NCBI GenBank assembly: GCA_008828725.1 | Contig: MEHQ01002349.1 | Location: 187,227 to 251,226 of the forward strand | DNA from: Saccharina japonica | Lineage: Eukaryota > Sar > Phaeophyceae > Laminariales > Laminariaceae | Direction: 5' to 3' | DNA: 64,000 nucleotides | Part shown: positions 1 to 13,429 of the stretch, one piece after another | How the letters are laid out: each line of letters begins with the position of its first letter | How positions within the stretch are numbered: the stretch's first letter is position 1 | Translations under genes and position numbers: made by a program | The notes under the pieces: generated by a model | Databases searched by the model: none | What the model saw: only the letters and a program-made list of their open reading frames with translations | What the model was told of the DNA's origin: nothing

Positions 1-3000
1 CAAATTGAATTTATTTTGTACTCGTTAATATGGGCCCTTAGCGTAGCGCTTGTCTCGGAGTACGATTTTTCAGTCCTATTTTCTTACGTAGCTCCCCCCA
101 GAATGTGAGCATTATGTTCATTACTGAATGTTGTTTCATACATTAGTGCACCCATTTAAATACCATCCTGTTTAAGGCCATAGTATACAGAGATAAGACC
201 AGGCAAATCGGTTTATCACGAGGAAAAAAAACTACTTGGAATTAGTATGGTCAGTAGTAAAATATAAGACCATAGTAGAGATAAGACCATACATATCAGA
301 GATAAGACCACGTTTTTGAGCATGTCACGGGGTGGTTTCAAAATGGGTACACCACTGCTGTATTCATTCGTGGATCTATACTGTACCAGGTATGTATGTC
401 GATGGAGAGTAGAAACAACGGTTTCATGTGAAGAACACAGACGCACACACATGAAACCCAGCTCTGCCCTATTGCACATCATCAATCAATATTCGACATG
501 TATGGCCCCTTGGACTTTTTCGTCTGGGATCTGGCGACCTTGCCCCGATCTTGCGATCTTGCACCGATCTTGCCTTAACGCGGTCGCTCTCTTTCCTCTT
601 GATATCGTCCACCAGGGAGTCCAAATGACCGAGACCCGGCGTTGACTGCATGCTGACTCTCGTGACAGCTGGCGCCCCCACTCAAGGCGCCGCTTTCTCG
701 ACGTACAGGGGTAGTAGGCAACAAGAGAGAACGGCTGTGACGCCCCTTTGGCGTGCCGCGATGAATGCGATGCCCCCTGGTGCGCTTGAAGATACCTACT
801 GAAGTATATTAAAAGTGATATTACACGCGATAGCGGGGCTGGGAGGTATCGATGCATTATCTCCGTCTCGTAGAATTTACGATCACATATAGCTTGTATC
901 TATTTATGTTATACACAATCATCAGCACGGACACTATAATTAATTGCGCTCGATGCCGACGGGAAGAAATCCCAAAACCAACACACACACATCCGCGCAG
1001 CGCCTGCTTCCTTTTAGTTGGCGAAAATACGAAAAGGCATTGAGCGATGGCCGCAGAGGGCCTTCCCGTACCGAGGGACCTTTACCACGACAGCAATGTA
1101 ATCGACCAAAGCTGAAACTGCTATAAAACACGAACGCGCATTTTAGACTTGGCAAAACCACCGCATGCCCCACTGGTGGGGGATTGAGCAAGCAACGGCA
1201 CAGCTGTACAGCTACCGCGCGCTGTACCCATTGGTCTCAAGTGGTATGATCGATCATCCTTACGATATTTTGCATGTCAAATAACAGATGACTATTTCGT
1301 AGGGTTTAGAGCCAGCCCCTCCGCCCCACCCCGATGGCGGGCCATATGTTGGAAACATGGGCCGAACTGTCAGCCCCATAATGCAGTTCAGGGATATGAT
1401 TCCGGTACTACTGTAATAGTATTGTGTAGTATTAATAGTAGGTCTTGGGCGAATACAATGGCATGTTTCCCAAAGTGGGTCAATTTCAATTCCAAAATGG
1501 AATTGCACTGTGATGATGACAGAGAATATCTGAGCTCCGAGTTCTTCGAAATGCAACAAAAGCACGATCACGATCACGAGCATCAGGCTGCAGCAATTGC
1601 TATGCCACCACAGTGCAATCGGACCGACCGGGGAAGGTCACACCCCAAGCGCACACAGCCGGGTTTGCAAGTCGTGCTTGACAATTGGGCTATGGTGCGC
1701 GCGAGCCACACGTGACGCGCGGACAGCTCTCACGCTCTCATAGAGTTTGGACTCAAGGGGTGCGTATCTTACCATCAAAATTTGTTATTGGCTTCGGTTG
1801 GTTGAGTCCCACACACGCATCTTGACGGTCACTCGGGTATGGACACATCGCACCTTGGGGTCGAGGGAGGTGGGGTCCTTGCGGGACGGTGGCGGTAGTA
1901 GTCACCACAGGGAAAACCACGAAAAACTGAAAGCTCAGGTTGTCAAATTTGGGTTTGCCATTGTTTGAGTCAGCATTTTTTTGTGTACCACCTGGGGGGT
2001 CTGGGGAGCGTGGCTCAAGAGCCAAAAGGCAGTATTATTACGTAATGTATTAATGCAAATGCGAGTAAAGTACTGCTTCTGTGTGCCAGGCAGTGTGCAT
2101 TGCATCAGTGCAGTAGTGATGTTTCGATGTATGACTGCCTACGTAGGATTCTATGTAGGTGCTGATATTATCAGCACATTGTTATCAGTAGTAGATTAGT
2201 CTACTACTATTATTGTACTATTACAATGTTCACACTGCTTTTTTTATTTTATTTTTTTATCCTCCGGCGGATGGGTCAAAATAAAGCTTACGCCCTCCAC
2301 ACTTCCACGTCTCACTTCGTGTCGTGTGTCAATTCACTCCATGCCCCCTCGGAAGTATCAGCCCTTGCTGTCTACTACTACGGAGACTTGAGCATGTTGA
2401 CCCGACCTGACCCCCGAAGGGGCCCGGTGCGGTGGGGATAGCCACCCGAAGAGTAAACTCTCCGGGTAGTGTGGAACTTGCCGCAGCTCATCCACTAACA
2501 AAAACCCAGGCCAAGAAGCCTTCCCGCCAGACTCGGATCATTTACGATCCACCCTACCCGTTTGGGCGTTGGTCCTCGCTGTTAGTATAGTGTCATTTGT
2601 CGTAAGTACGTATTAACTGCAGTACCCCTTGGAGCAATGCTGCGGTTGGCTTGGTTGTGGGCAGACGGTGTTTTCCACGACCAGCCTTCCTACGTTGTAC
2701 TGCTTGTTACTACTACTATGTTAGTAGAGTACACACATACATGCTGTGGGTATTTACTCTTACTGTTCACGGTGTAGGTACACATTGTGCAAATAAGTAT
2801 CGAACTGTTGTACGAGCTGGTTTAAGTTGAACACCCCGACTTTTGTCAGACACGAATTAATGCCGGTTGCAATATATACTCGATTGCCACAGATTTGGTA
2901 CCACATGACCGCCATAAATAGCGGAAGAGGGTGACGTAGCCAGTTTTTCAGTTAAGATCCTAGGACTGGCGCTAGCGGCAAATCTGTGTCCCGACCGACC

Positions 3001-3805
3001 ACGGGCCTTGAACAAGGGTAGAAACAGCCAGGCGTTTCCGTAGGAAATATCGTTTGTTTTTACATTTTTTCTGAACGAGCCGGTTCCAGGTACTTCAAGG
3101 CATGTCCGTATAACAGTTCGGGCAAATATTCGAAGATTTGACTGCGTAGGGCCAATATCAAGTCATTTTTTAACGCCCAAAGCTGATCCTATACTGAAAT
3201 TAAGTAATTCCCAGGCAACTACAAAATACGCGTGTTTTCCGACAACAGCCCAAATGTTCAAGCCGTTTTTTAGAAATATGTCCTGAAATTTTGCATACGG
3301 GTTCTTTGAGCCCCTGCCGAGATGCCGAGGCCTTGACCCTTGACGGACGGTCTTTTGCTTTTTGTTTTCGTCTGGAATTTGGCGTTTCTTAAGGCACATA
3401 AATCCAACTCCAACTCTAAAAACAAATATCTGACGAAAGAAGAAATAAAAAAAAACTACCGTCCGTTAACGGGTCGGCAGGGTTTCATAGAACATGTGTG
3501 CTACATTTGAGGATCTATCTCTCATAAACGGCGTGAACTTCCGACTCGACTAAATTTGGGAAATTCACCTTGAAGCAGCCTGTGGGTGCAACGGTGCAAC
3601 ACAGGCGATGCCGGCTTCTCTACACGCTTGACCGACAGTATTTTTTTCCATCGAACAAAATCAAAGCATCATATTCCACAATCGCCGACAGACTGCAGTG
3701 CGGTGTAACACTGACTGCATTGGTCACGTAGTTCCGTCTTAACAACCAATACGTATATACGTATCGTTCTGGAAAAGAACAGACGCTGCGGGAGAAAACC
3801 GCATT
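1..3805. other. No gene seen
   Basis: Only short chance frames. AGAGATAAGACCA recurs three or four times at 188-311. One TACCAGGTA word at 384. TACTACTATTATT-type words are frequent near 2190-2220. Confidence 0.6.
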
Positions 3806-3962
3806 GTTTTCTGACTCAGCACTTCCAACCACATCTCTTCTAGTAGAATCGTTGGCTCCCACAAGACCGGGGAGACTCCAAGCCCTCTAGTTTTCTGACT
3901 CAGTGGTTCCAACCACATATCTAGTAGAATCGTTGGCTCCCAGACCGGGGAGACTCCAACGT
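3806..3962. repeat. Tandem duplication of about 80 bp
   Basis: GTTTTCTGACTCAG through GACCGGGGAGACTCCAA occurs at 3806 and about 3889, with small gaps. Confidence 0.85.
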
Positions 3963-4227
3963 CTCTACTCCTACTATTAATAATATATACCAGGTACAAC
4001 CGGAACAATTGATTTGGCATACCTGGTACAAAATACGATACAGAACTCCTCCGGTGTCAAAATCCAACAAGTATGGCGGATTTATGTCATATGACAGGTG
4101 GCTTGCGCTACTAATAGTAGACCCGCTCTATCACGTCAACTCGTCGGAACACTATACTATACCTGGTATGTTTATTTCAGACTGTTTAATTTTAATTTTA
4201 ATTAATTATAATTAGTTCTCCCCCCAC

Positions 4228-4418
4228 AAATAGACACACTCTTCCTGAATTCTACAGCCTCAGATGGTGTCCCCCTCATACGGGATGTACACCCTACATG
4301 AGGACATGTAACACCCGTAAGTACGCGCGATCGAAGTATTACACTCAGCTAGCAAAGATGAGCTTCGACGAAATCCTCGAGCTCACAGCTGTTGTTGTTT
4401 TTTTAATTTTTTAAATAT
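4228..4418 (+). repeat. 190-bp interspersed repeat, copy 1
   Basis: It contains TACACCCTACATGAGGACAT, TACGCGCGATCGAAGTATTA and GATGAGCTTCGACGAAATCC and ends in CAGCTGTTGTTG plus a T-rich tail. No coding sequence. Confidence 0.8.
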
Positions 4419-5339
4419 GACTCCCTTTGTTGCAGGCCTTCTGGGATGCAGCAGACAACAACACGTTTCGTTTCGAACGTTCTTTAATTGCTCCGCTACA
4501 CGCGATTAATCATTCTATAATCAACTAAGAATGTAGTGTTACGCATCGATCGATTTGGAGGTAAGGGCCCCGGCAAAAATATCGGGAACTGCAAAGTCCA
4601 GCAATCGATCTGGTCAAACCTTGGTGGGTGAGACGGTTAACCGGTATGTGTCTCGGGTGGTTGTGATTGTCTTCGTTATGAGGCTGGTCGACACTACACT
4701 GCTGTATACATCCCCTCGGGCGAATGTTGGTGTCCCGTTTGGCCCGTGCTCTGTATACGTATTGTGTATGAGTTAACACATATGTCATACGTGCGAAATA
4801 CAAGGAATACAGCAGTAGTTTCGCAGCGCCCAACACATATTGCACCCGGGAAAAACGACTGGTCTTGCCACCTTGTGGCCACCATATAACATACCTGGTA
4901 TATTATAGTGACATATAGAAGCGTACCGGATCGCCAAACGGACACCAAAACCAGCGCACCGACTCGTGTTGGAATGGTTATTACGTAGCAAGAGACAAAG
5001 GGCATCTTAGAAAAAATAAAGAATGAAAGCATAAAAAATAAATGTCGTCCTTTTATTTGCTGTGCGAAAAGTTATTTTGTCTTTGCGTTGTGTTCTCTCA
5101 GTCATTTTGTACAGCAGTACTGTAGTAGGTTTCGAACACGCAACTTGATTCTGTCTGAAGCAAAGAATCCGCAAACGGACCCTGCGTGTGCCGGATAACG
5201 TTGATAACAAACAACGGTCTCATGTGATATCTGAAGGGCAACAATACAAACCGCGGGCATATCGAAAAAATCAATACATACATGGTTAGCTTAGATAGCT
5301 ACTGTAAATAAGTGTACCTGAGGCTTCGACCGAATTTGG

Positions 5340-5738
5340 TTGACTCGATTGTCATTGTCTGAATCGCAGCACGGGGTGTCTAAAGGCCCCGTATACGCAG
5401 TGTTATCGGGAGTCTTGCCTACCGGAGTGGGTCAAAATTATTGCACGCTTCACCTACGAATCAAGAGGAAAAGGGGGAGAAGCTGGAAGGATAGCTCAGC
5501 CGCCCGATTTACACCCCAGACCGTGTGGCCCCGGGGCGCTGTATTGCATCCTACCATGTTTAATCTTCTCGACAGTTTTCCTTGCTCCCCATGGCGAACG
5601 TATAATATCATCCCGGGTCTCAACGACCCGACTTTGGTCGTGCCCACGAAAATGTTCAATGACGCCATGGACACGGTGGCAAGCATGGAAGCCAGCACAC
5701 AGCCGTACGGGCCCACTATGGTCGCCGTGCCGGACTAG
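5340..5738 (+). CDS. Coding-like stretch, unidentified
   Basis: 132 open codons. The last 50 or so (after a possible acceptor TTCTCGACAG at 5566-5575) look protein-like, with TYNIIPGLNDPTLVVPTKMF, and end at TAG 5736-5738. This could be a terminal exon or a decayed one. No family is recognised and no partner exon was found. Confidence 0.25.
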   Translation: MTRLSLSESQHGVSKGPVYAVLSGVLPTGVGQNYCTLHLRIKRKRGRSWKDSSAARFTPQTVWPRGAVLHPTMFNLLDSFPCSPWRTYNIIPGLNDPTLVVPTKMFNDAMDTVASMEASTQPYGPTMVAVPD

Positions 5739-6083
5739 TGCTACGGTACGGGTTGTACGTGTTAGTTAATTGTTTTCTCACAGGCCAGGCTCCTCAACGA
5801 GGGAGTTACTCACTCGTTTGGAATTTGATGTATTTCCTGGGAACATCACAGTACCGGTAGTCAGATAATCACGTAGCTCATGAAACTGTAAATGTGTATG
5901 CGTATCGGGAGTATCTCAAAACGTTCTCTGCAAGCTCAGTTGTTGGGCGAGATTTCTAAGCCCTGAAGGGAGAAGTCTCAATAAACATACGCTGTAGTAG
6001 GTCTACCGCAGCACGCGTCGTCGATAAGTCGCCGCCCCAGCGAGGAGAATATCGGCCAATTAATGAGGATGTCCAATTCATGA

Positions 6084-6485
6084 GGATGTGCGGCGAGGCC
6101 GAAGAGCAAGGTGACGCGACTGACCCGCCAGACAGACCTGTGGAAGGCCATGAACGTGGTGCTCAGAACGGTCGACGAAGAAGAAATGGCGCAGCTTGCC
6201 GCCCATCGTTCGCTATTCGAGCATGCAGTCAAGTTCTTGTGGTGGTCGTCCAACCTAGGGGGCCTTCGGGGAGCAGCGAGCCTCCTCGTCCTCCTCCTCC
6301 ATACCGCACCGAATGCAGCGTGTGGTCAGCGGAGCGAGCTCCTCTTCGGTCACCTAGTATTTTCCAACAGCAGCCCCGGCGCCAAACTCCAAGCACCCAA
6401 CGCGCAACCTCGCGACCGGGCAGCTTCACCGTCCCTGGGAGAGAGACCTAGCAAGCTTGCCTGCCTAGAGGAGACGGCCTCATGA
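6084..6485 (+). CDS. Coding-like stretch, unidentified
   Basis: Open from 6084 with no good start; the first in-frame ATG is near 6150. The N-terminal half (LTRQTDLWKAMNVVLRTVDE then EEMAQLAAHRSLFEHAVKFL) reads as amphipathic helices and GC rises locally. The second half is low complexity. Function unknown. Confidence 0.25.
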   Translation, partial: GCAARPKSKVTRLTRQTDLWKAMNVVLRTVDEEEMAQLAAHRSLFEHAVKFLWWSSNLGGLRGAASLLVLLLHTAPNAACGQRSELLFGHLVFSNSSPGAKLQAPNAQPRDRAASPSLGERPSKLACLEETAS

Positions 6486-8939
6486 GTCTCCAAGCAGAGG
6501 TATATCCGGGTCGGGATCGAGGCACGCAGCGGGCCACAGTTTTTGCGGGAAGAGAGAAGCCGCGCCGGAGGAGAGGCACACAGCAGCTGGCCATCATCAT
6601 GGACATAACTTCACAAACATAATACGAAAACAAACCGGGCCTTGTACGTAACCCCTTGAGAACTGCAGCCACGGTCGAGGGGACATACGGCTTATATTTG
6701 GTGTAATATGCCTTTTTTTGCAGCAGTCAAAGAGTTAGACACACTGTTCAGGTGCGCCTTCAGCACGCGGCATCTCCGCCTGGTATGTTGGTCTGTAATA
6801 CAACATTTTCCTTTATTGTTACGGCGGCAAGGTTGTCATATATTGTACCAAAATACAAAGATGTCTCGTAGTTCTTCGTACTACGCGGGATTTTGACGTA
6901 TGAGTGGGGGTCACGCGGCTATACGCTCCCCGCTGCGCTCTAGTGGGAAGGGAATGACAACCAGCCATTATCTGAGGTTTCCACGATTCTGAGGCCGTAT
7001 AAAGACGGGATCATAATTCTGGGGGTCGGTCATTACCCCCACGTGTACGGCCCAAACGAATGGAATATAACTGACGTCACCTATCACTGCTGCGCTAGTA
7101 TTTCACCCACCTCACACTCATGTTGTATGCTATGGTGTCTTGCATGGGTGCATACTGTAGCTTTGCACTTGCCTGGTCCTCGCGATGGCTATATCCGGAG
7201 AAACCGATGCTCTATATACCCTTCTGATGTACTAAAGTAGTGCAGAAGAACTTTGAGCACGTTAATATGAGGACACGCGAGTGAGAATCAGGCCCACGAC
7301 GGACTAAGACCGGACTCAAGGAGAGTGGTCGTTATTCAATCCTTAGACCAGCCTTAACAATTTTGCCTTTGCGTTCAGTACATCGAAACGTGGCGATGGA
7401 CTCTATAGGGCGCTCATACAACGTATTTTAGGCCTGCCTAACTGCAGCGGACCGGGTTTCAGTTCAGTTTTCAGCGGGGGAAAGCGTTGCGAGGCGGGAC
7501 ATATTACCTTGTCATAATTACGTAAGACGAGGCATACGTGACAACCTGCACAGTTAGAGGAATAGATCAGTTCGTGGCCGTCGGACTCCACGCCGGCTTG
7601 GACATGCCGATATGTCGCACTTTCTCTCACATCTCCTAAACGAGGAGATACCCTGGTACGAGGCTCGGGACCTATTAAGCAAATCAAGTGAGATCCATTC
7701 TGAAGAAGTTCGCCAAGAAAACAGGCGACGTATGAATATATGTGTAACACTTCTCGATGCAGTCGCTTGGGTCAGGCGGGGCAGTCTCCCGGGCATTGGC
7801 AGGATAGTCCTTGGCGATCGTTATGCAGAAGGGGTACAGGAAAATTCGCAAGCCGGCATATCGGTACATGAGACTGGCGAAGGTCTCAACACCCATATTG
7901 AGATTCAGAGGGCGAAGGCACGGTTGCAGGGGTACCGGACGACCAGTACGGGGAATTCAACGAATTTCCGCTGAACGGCCAGCGTGGGGCGCAGGCAGCC
8001 TTCGGAAGTGAACCCTAATGACGAAGGAGAATCCTGCTAACCCGTCTGCGAGTAGTAGCATGTATAGGGTGGGGAAATCCTTCAGACGTCCTATACTGTA
8101 GGCAAGTAAACGTCCAGGTAGAACGCCCAATACGTAAGAGAGGGTGGAATCACCAGTGGCGGGATGTGAAGCCACTGGTCACTGGCAATTTTATCAAGAA
8201 TGTTGACTGACTGAAATATGCCACTGCTGCCTTCTATATTTTCCGAACCGGAGCAAGGAATTTCGCCATAATTCAGGGATGGGCAAAGGGTGAAGTCTCT
8301 TCTACCTTGGTCATGCCGGTTCGTGATGACCACTGCCACGCGCAGCGATGGTAGTACACAACGCGTCAGTCAAAATGGGGCGATATCATCAGTGGTATAC
8401 AAGGGGGCAGCCACCAGCCACTCACTGCTGAACGTGACCACCCCAACGATCTTCATGGAGAAACACAACAAGATATTGGGAAATATATATCTGAAAGTTA
8501 TAATTGAAGCCGTTATGTTGGGTGGCACACGAATTTTTTTCCATAACGGGCCACCAGTCTTTCTGACATTTACAGTAGGAGACCTGTGCTGTCTCCGGCA
8601 CAAGGGCATACATACGGGGAATGACGTCACCGTTGTTTTTGCCGTCACGATCCCACAAAATCAAATCCCCTCTCAAAACACGCCTCCCCATCGGAAACCC
8701 CTTGGGAATACTAGTAGTGCGATTCGTTGCACTACATAACGTTTTTAATCTCGATGCCCCTCAAGCCGCTGACGTACGCTTGGCAACGGCAAACAAAAAC
8801 AAACACTGAAACATATGAAGTAGAACAAATCATTCGTAAACAAAAATGCGGTTTTCAATCTTACGTACGTATCGTGAAGGCGTTTTATTAAACCGGGGAC
8901 CTTTCGTTTCGTGTCCCGGGTTAAGTCGCCACTTGTCGT
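6486..8939. other. No supported gene
   Basis: Overlapping open frames on both strands at 7400-8740 do not agree with each other or with splice signals. The sequence just before the foldback element is ordinary. Confidence 0.5.
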
Positions 8940-9634
8940 CACCTGTGTTGCAATGCCCACCAAAAAAACACGATTTTATAAAATCTCTTGACAAAGAGAT
9001 ACTGGAACCACGTCTACCCCAGTTGTTTTTCCTGTAGGACTTTTCGTGATTCTGCCGTAGCTCCGAACTTTCCCATTGATACAAAACTTGGCAAGGCAGA
9101 TATAAGCTCCTTGGTACACTCCCGTCAGTGTGCCAAAGCGGCAGCAGATTCCGTGGCCTCCTTCGATGCGGACCTCGTCGTTGAAGTTTGAAAATGTGGT
9201 TCCATTCGCTTGAATATGAGGTTTCTCGTACTGTATTCAAGTATTTTTTTTCCTTCTGTAAACGAGCACGAGGTACTTTTCGAAAAAAAAATCTGCTGTA
9301 GAACGAGCACGAGCTTGTTCGACGGCAGGGAAAAAAAATACTTGGCTACAGTACTGGAATCCACAAATTCAAGCTCCTGGAACCACATTTTCAATTTTCA
9401 GCGACGAGGTCCGCATCGAAGGAGGGCGCGGAAACTGCTGTCGCTTTGGCACACCCACGAGAGTGCACCAAGGAGCTCATATCTGCCTTGCCAAATATTG
9501 GATTAATGGGAAAGTTCGGAGCTAGAGCAGAACTACGGAATGTCCTACGGGGGAAAAAAAATGAGGAGGTGTGGTTCCAGTGTCTCTGTGTCAAGAGTTT
9601 TTTGTTTTGTTTTGTGGGCACTGCAACACAGGTG
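8940..9634. mobile_element. Foldback element, 695 bp, arms about 295 bp
   Basis: The arms 8940-9235 and about 9340-9634 are near-complements for almost their full length, with a second inverted repeat in the loop. The ends are CACCTGTGTTGCA(A/G)TGCCCAC; TCGT flanks both sides (8936-8939, 9635-9638). Each arm, read toward the centre, keeps the same peptide (SSLVHSR, then FDADLV), so the arms may derive from a coding fragment. Confidence 0.82.
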
Positions 9635-9732
9635 TCGTCACGGCACGTGGTTGCCCATTTATTTGCGGTTACATCACCAGCCAAATTGCCGTCAGTCGAG
9701 CTACATCCTTCTCCATATTTTCTGTGTTCTCG

Positions 9733-9764
<32 letters not shown>

Positions 9765-9766
9765 TT
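9733..9766. repeat. (TGCG)n microsatellite
   Basis: About eight perfect TGCG units. Confidence 0.9.
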
Positions 9767-10578
9767 TGCAGTGTGTCGTACGTAGACTACTCGGGTGTTT
9801 GTTGTGTTGACAGGTAAAGTCACCTGGTTGACAGCTCCAGCATCGGGTGTGGATGTGTGGACGGCTGACCGTATTTCAGTTGCCAAGCAAGAGGGGTCGA
9901 CCGAGCCTTTTGTAGGTACACTTAATGTATAATAGTAGGTGAAGGCCAAGTTTAAAAGCCACGTCGAAAAGCCGGGTGCACTTTGTACCTTGGATTTTTG
10001 ACCCACTTGTAGGCACGATGGACCGTTGGACACTTACTTACAGAAAGGGCCAGGAAGCCGTTTCTGGGGTGCAATGGTGCAATATGCCGTGTACCTATGA
10101 AAGGCTCAAAAGGCGTACTCGTAGACAATACGTACGAGTTACATTTTTTTGGTTTTACACTTTTTGTTCTTTTTGTTGTTGTCGGAGGCGATCGCGATAA
10201 TATCCTTGTGTCTCTCTTTCGCAAAATCGATTAATTCACTCGATTTTGAGTACGACAATCCATTTTTTTCTTCGGCAACCAATTCAGTTGGACACGCCCG
10301 GCCCAGAAAGGAGTCTTATCCCACCCCATCTCTCGCCAGTGTTTATCGATCGTCCCCTCCTCTTCCCACACACTTTTCTCCTTCCAGTAGCGATCGTCCC
10401 GTCCTCTTCCAACACTTCTCCTTCCCTCCAACCCTGCCCTGGGCGAGAAGAGCCGCCTACAGTCCATTGGAGGACGTCTGCCCAGCCCCCCTCTTCTCTG
10501 GTCCGTTGTCGCTCGGCCCCTGCCCTTCCCACCTCTCTTTTCCTTCTATCATTATTATTGTTGATTTGTTGATTTACT

Positions 10579-11507
10579 TTGATCTGATTCTAGCGAGAGA
10601 TGCGAAACTTTTCGGAATCAAACTTTTGCACCGTGGTTTTGAACAGTTGGAAAACGGAACTTGGCACTTGGCAGCAGGGTTGTTCCTCATGGCAAGACGG
10701 ATACACGACTCAACAGCTTTTTTTCGTTTTTGCTCAGTTTTTGCCTCCTCTGTTGTAGAAAGTAGTAGGTGGATTCGAATGAATACGAGCATTGCTTTTT
10801 CCTTTCGGAAATTTTGAACACAAAAATTACGGACGAAACAAAAAATATACGTACAAAAAGGCGGTTGATTCGATTGTTCGCCTTGTCACGAAGAACAACA
10901 CTGCCCAAAATTGCCAAACTTTGCTGACCGATTCTCAAAAACCCCGGTGAAAAACTGATTTCCCCCAACGGTAATTTTCCCCTACGTATGGTCCCAAATT
11001 AGTTTAATACATTGTTCTACTAGTAATTCGGCAGGCGTTTTCTTACCACAATAGGACTATTACTTATTAAAGTCTCGTAGAAAACAAAAAGTGATATGGA
11101 CGTTTTCCCCTTGATGCGTCTATAATTACGTTCGTATGACTATAAGTAGTACCGGTAGTATTGTGGGAAACTGATTGCATACATACTATATTTATTTTAC
11201 TTATAATATATGGTGATGGGAATGTGATGCCTACGAAATACCGCCCCTCCAAGTAATAAATATTAATAGTATAACTGCCATATCTTGCGAGCAGCAACTC
11301 GTGCGCCCAAAAATCTCTTCACCGATCGATCGATGATGGTGTGTCCCCCTTGTTCATGCGGTCACTCATCATGCGGATATGTATGTTTATTACTCGTACT
11401 ATTTAATAGTGTTGAAAACAACCTTGTTACAATGTACGTATTCCGTTTATTATTTTGTTGTTGTCCGAAGGCGGAACCTAACGCTTTATCCTCGAACCAG
11501 CTCGTAG
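10579..11507. mobile_element. Diverged relative of the GTACGAGCTGG TIR element
   Basis: The right part (11250-11507) aligns with 28844-28952 plus 29327-29411: shared blocks CCAAAAATCTCTTCA, TTGTTCATGCGG and AACCAGCTCGTA. The left end GATCTGATTCTAGCGAGAG is a weak match to the same TIR, and TTTTGCACCGTGGTTTTGAA...GTTGGAAAACGGAA resembles the hairpin arm. Confidence 0.55.
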
Positions 11508-11888
11508 GTTGTTGCCGTTTCTTGTGAGAATGTTTAATGCTACAAGGATTACCCTGTTGGCTGTGGGTAATCGATCGATCTTTTATCCGGTAGGACACAG
11601 GTTCGAATCTCACTTTGAACGCTTCGTGCACCCCTAAACAACGAAAACAAACATTTGTCTCCCAGGTTCCCCAGTTATTGAAACGTAGTGGTCAACGTAC
11701 GGCCGTATACAGTACCGACGTCCCAAAGGTCCCGCCGTTCAGAGGGGGGGAGGATGTTTACAAGGATTGCCATAGACTGGGTGTTCGATCGATCTTTGAC
11801 CGTTCGATCGATATTTTTTTACCGTTCGATCGGTCTTTTACCCCTACTCGTACGTATAGTTCAGTAGGCATAACACCCTCACCCCTCA

Positions 11889-12068
11889 CATTACCACACA
11901 GACATTATCTAAGCTATATCCCAAACTATATTCTGTGATCACATTTTGTTGCGATCGCCAGGTTATCACGTGATCACATATTACCATACAGACATTATCT
12001 AAGCTATATCCCAAACTATATTCTGTGATCACATTTTGTTGCGATCGCCAGGTTATCACGTGATCACA
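11889..12068. repeat. 90-bp tandem duplication
   Basis: GACATTATCTAAGCTATATC through TTATCACGTGATCACAT occurs twice (anchors 11901 and 11991), almost without change, so it is recent. Confidence 0.9.
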
Positions 12069-12769
12069 TTCAAATCACCTCCACCACAACACCACAACCC
12101 CCCAACAACAATAATAGCAACAGAGGAAACCGCGTGGAGACAGGCTCCAACAGCCAATGTCAATACTTACGTATGGAATGCGGGAGAACAAAACCATACG
12201 CGAAAAATAAGGCAGTCAGAAAATAATACCAGGTACACAACAACAAACTCTACTGGTGAAAGGCATCACCATTACAACATCACGTACAGGAAATAGAAGA
12301 CACAAACAAACGTAACCCGTAACGCAAAAACAGCGTGAATACAGATTTCTTTATACATACGCAGACTCGTATTGTGAATACGCATGGGACCCGACTTTCC
12401 GACGGAAAACCTATTTATCGAAATCCGGATATATCTTAAAAATGTAAAAAAAATGTTGTTCTTCTTGAAAGATGCTGCGCAACAAATTCTTACAGCGGTT
12501 GCGCTGTATGGTCTCCCTACCCCCAAGACATAAAATACCCCACCCACACCCGTCAAAGCCTCGCAGAGTAGCCTCGGAGAGCCTCGGAGAGCGGAGAGCC
12601 GCACCCCGGCTGTGGTCGATGAATGCTATCAATGCTATAAATATATTAGGTATTAGTTGTGGGCCGCGCCCCTTGGAGCTCCTGGGGCGATTCGGCGATG
12701 TCCCGGGCAACACCCGAAATCGCCAGCGGCAGCGAAAAAACAAGTAGCAGATGCATAGATTCTCCCAGC

Positions 12770-13425
12770 ATACTTCATACCTTATTGTACCCCCAGGAAC
12801 TTGGAGTATCTTTGCACAGATGCTCCGAGTATATTCGATACTCCTATGTAGTACACACTCGTCCGAGTATACTATTAATAGGAGTATCGAGTATTTTTCG
12901 TACTCCGAGTACTGGGAGTATGAATGAGCAGTACTTATCCTCGAGTACAAGAAGTACCCGGAGTACAAACATCTAAATATCTCGGAGTACTCCGAGTATC
13001 GATAATATTGAACACCGAAGTACTGCGAGTACACAAACAAGTACCTGAAGTATTTTTTTCCTCGAAAATACTCTAACGCCAATCACATGCTCTCAGAACC
13101 TGGGAGGCATGATGGTGGAGTCTTTAAAATGATGCAAAGATGCTCCTATTATACTTCACACTCCGAGTATACTCCGAGTATCGAGTACATTTCGTACTCC
13201 GAGTACTGAGAGTATTAGAGTACTGGCGGCCTGAATACTCAAAGTACTTGGAGTATGAGCAGTACTAAAGCCCCAAATACTGCGAGTAGAAGGAGTACCC
13301 GCAGCATCGGACCTCGAAATACTCCGAGTATGACAGTATCTGCAGTACAGAATCTCGAAATACTCCGAGTACGAGCAGTATTCCGAACCGAAGTACAGTA
13401 CATGAAGCCCAAATACTGCCAGTGA
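12770..13425. repeat. Degenerate array of TACTCCGAGTA words
   Basis: The near-palindromic word TACTCCGAGTA and variants (GTACTGGGAGTA, ATACTCCGAGTAT) recur dozens of times at irregular spacing of roughly 12-30 bases. Open frames across it come from the repeat itself. Confidence 0.8.
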
Positions 13426-13429
13426 TTAC

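Noticed and set aside
7400-8175. Minus-strand frames faintly like a retroelement integrase zinc motif and reverse transcriptase (CAGCHVC; ETFASLMYR)
   Set aside because: Isolated short resemblances without conserved catalytic blocks; not enough to name an element.
10149-10817. 222-codon open frame on the + strand, with a hydrophobic start
   Set aside because: Pyrimidine-rich low-complexity sequence that runs into the old TIR element at 10579; no start context or partner exon.
12411-13082. 223-codon open frame on the minus strand
   Set aside because: It runs through the TACTCCGAGTA array, and its Tyr/Ser-rich peptide is only the repeat translated.
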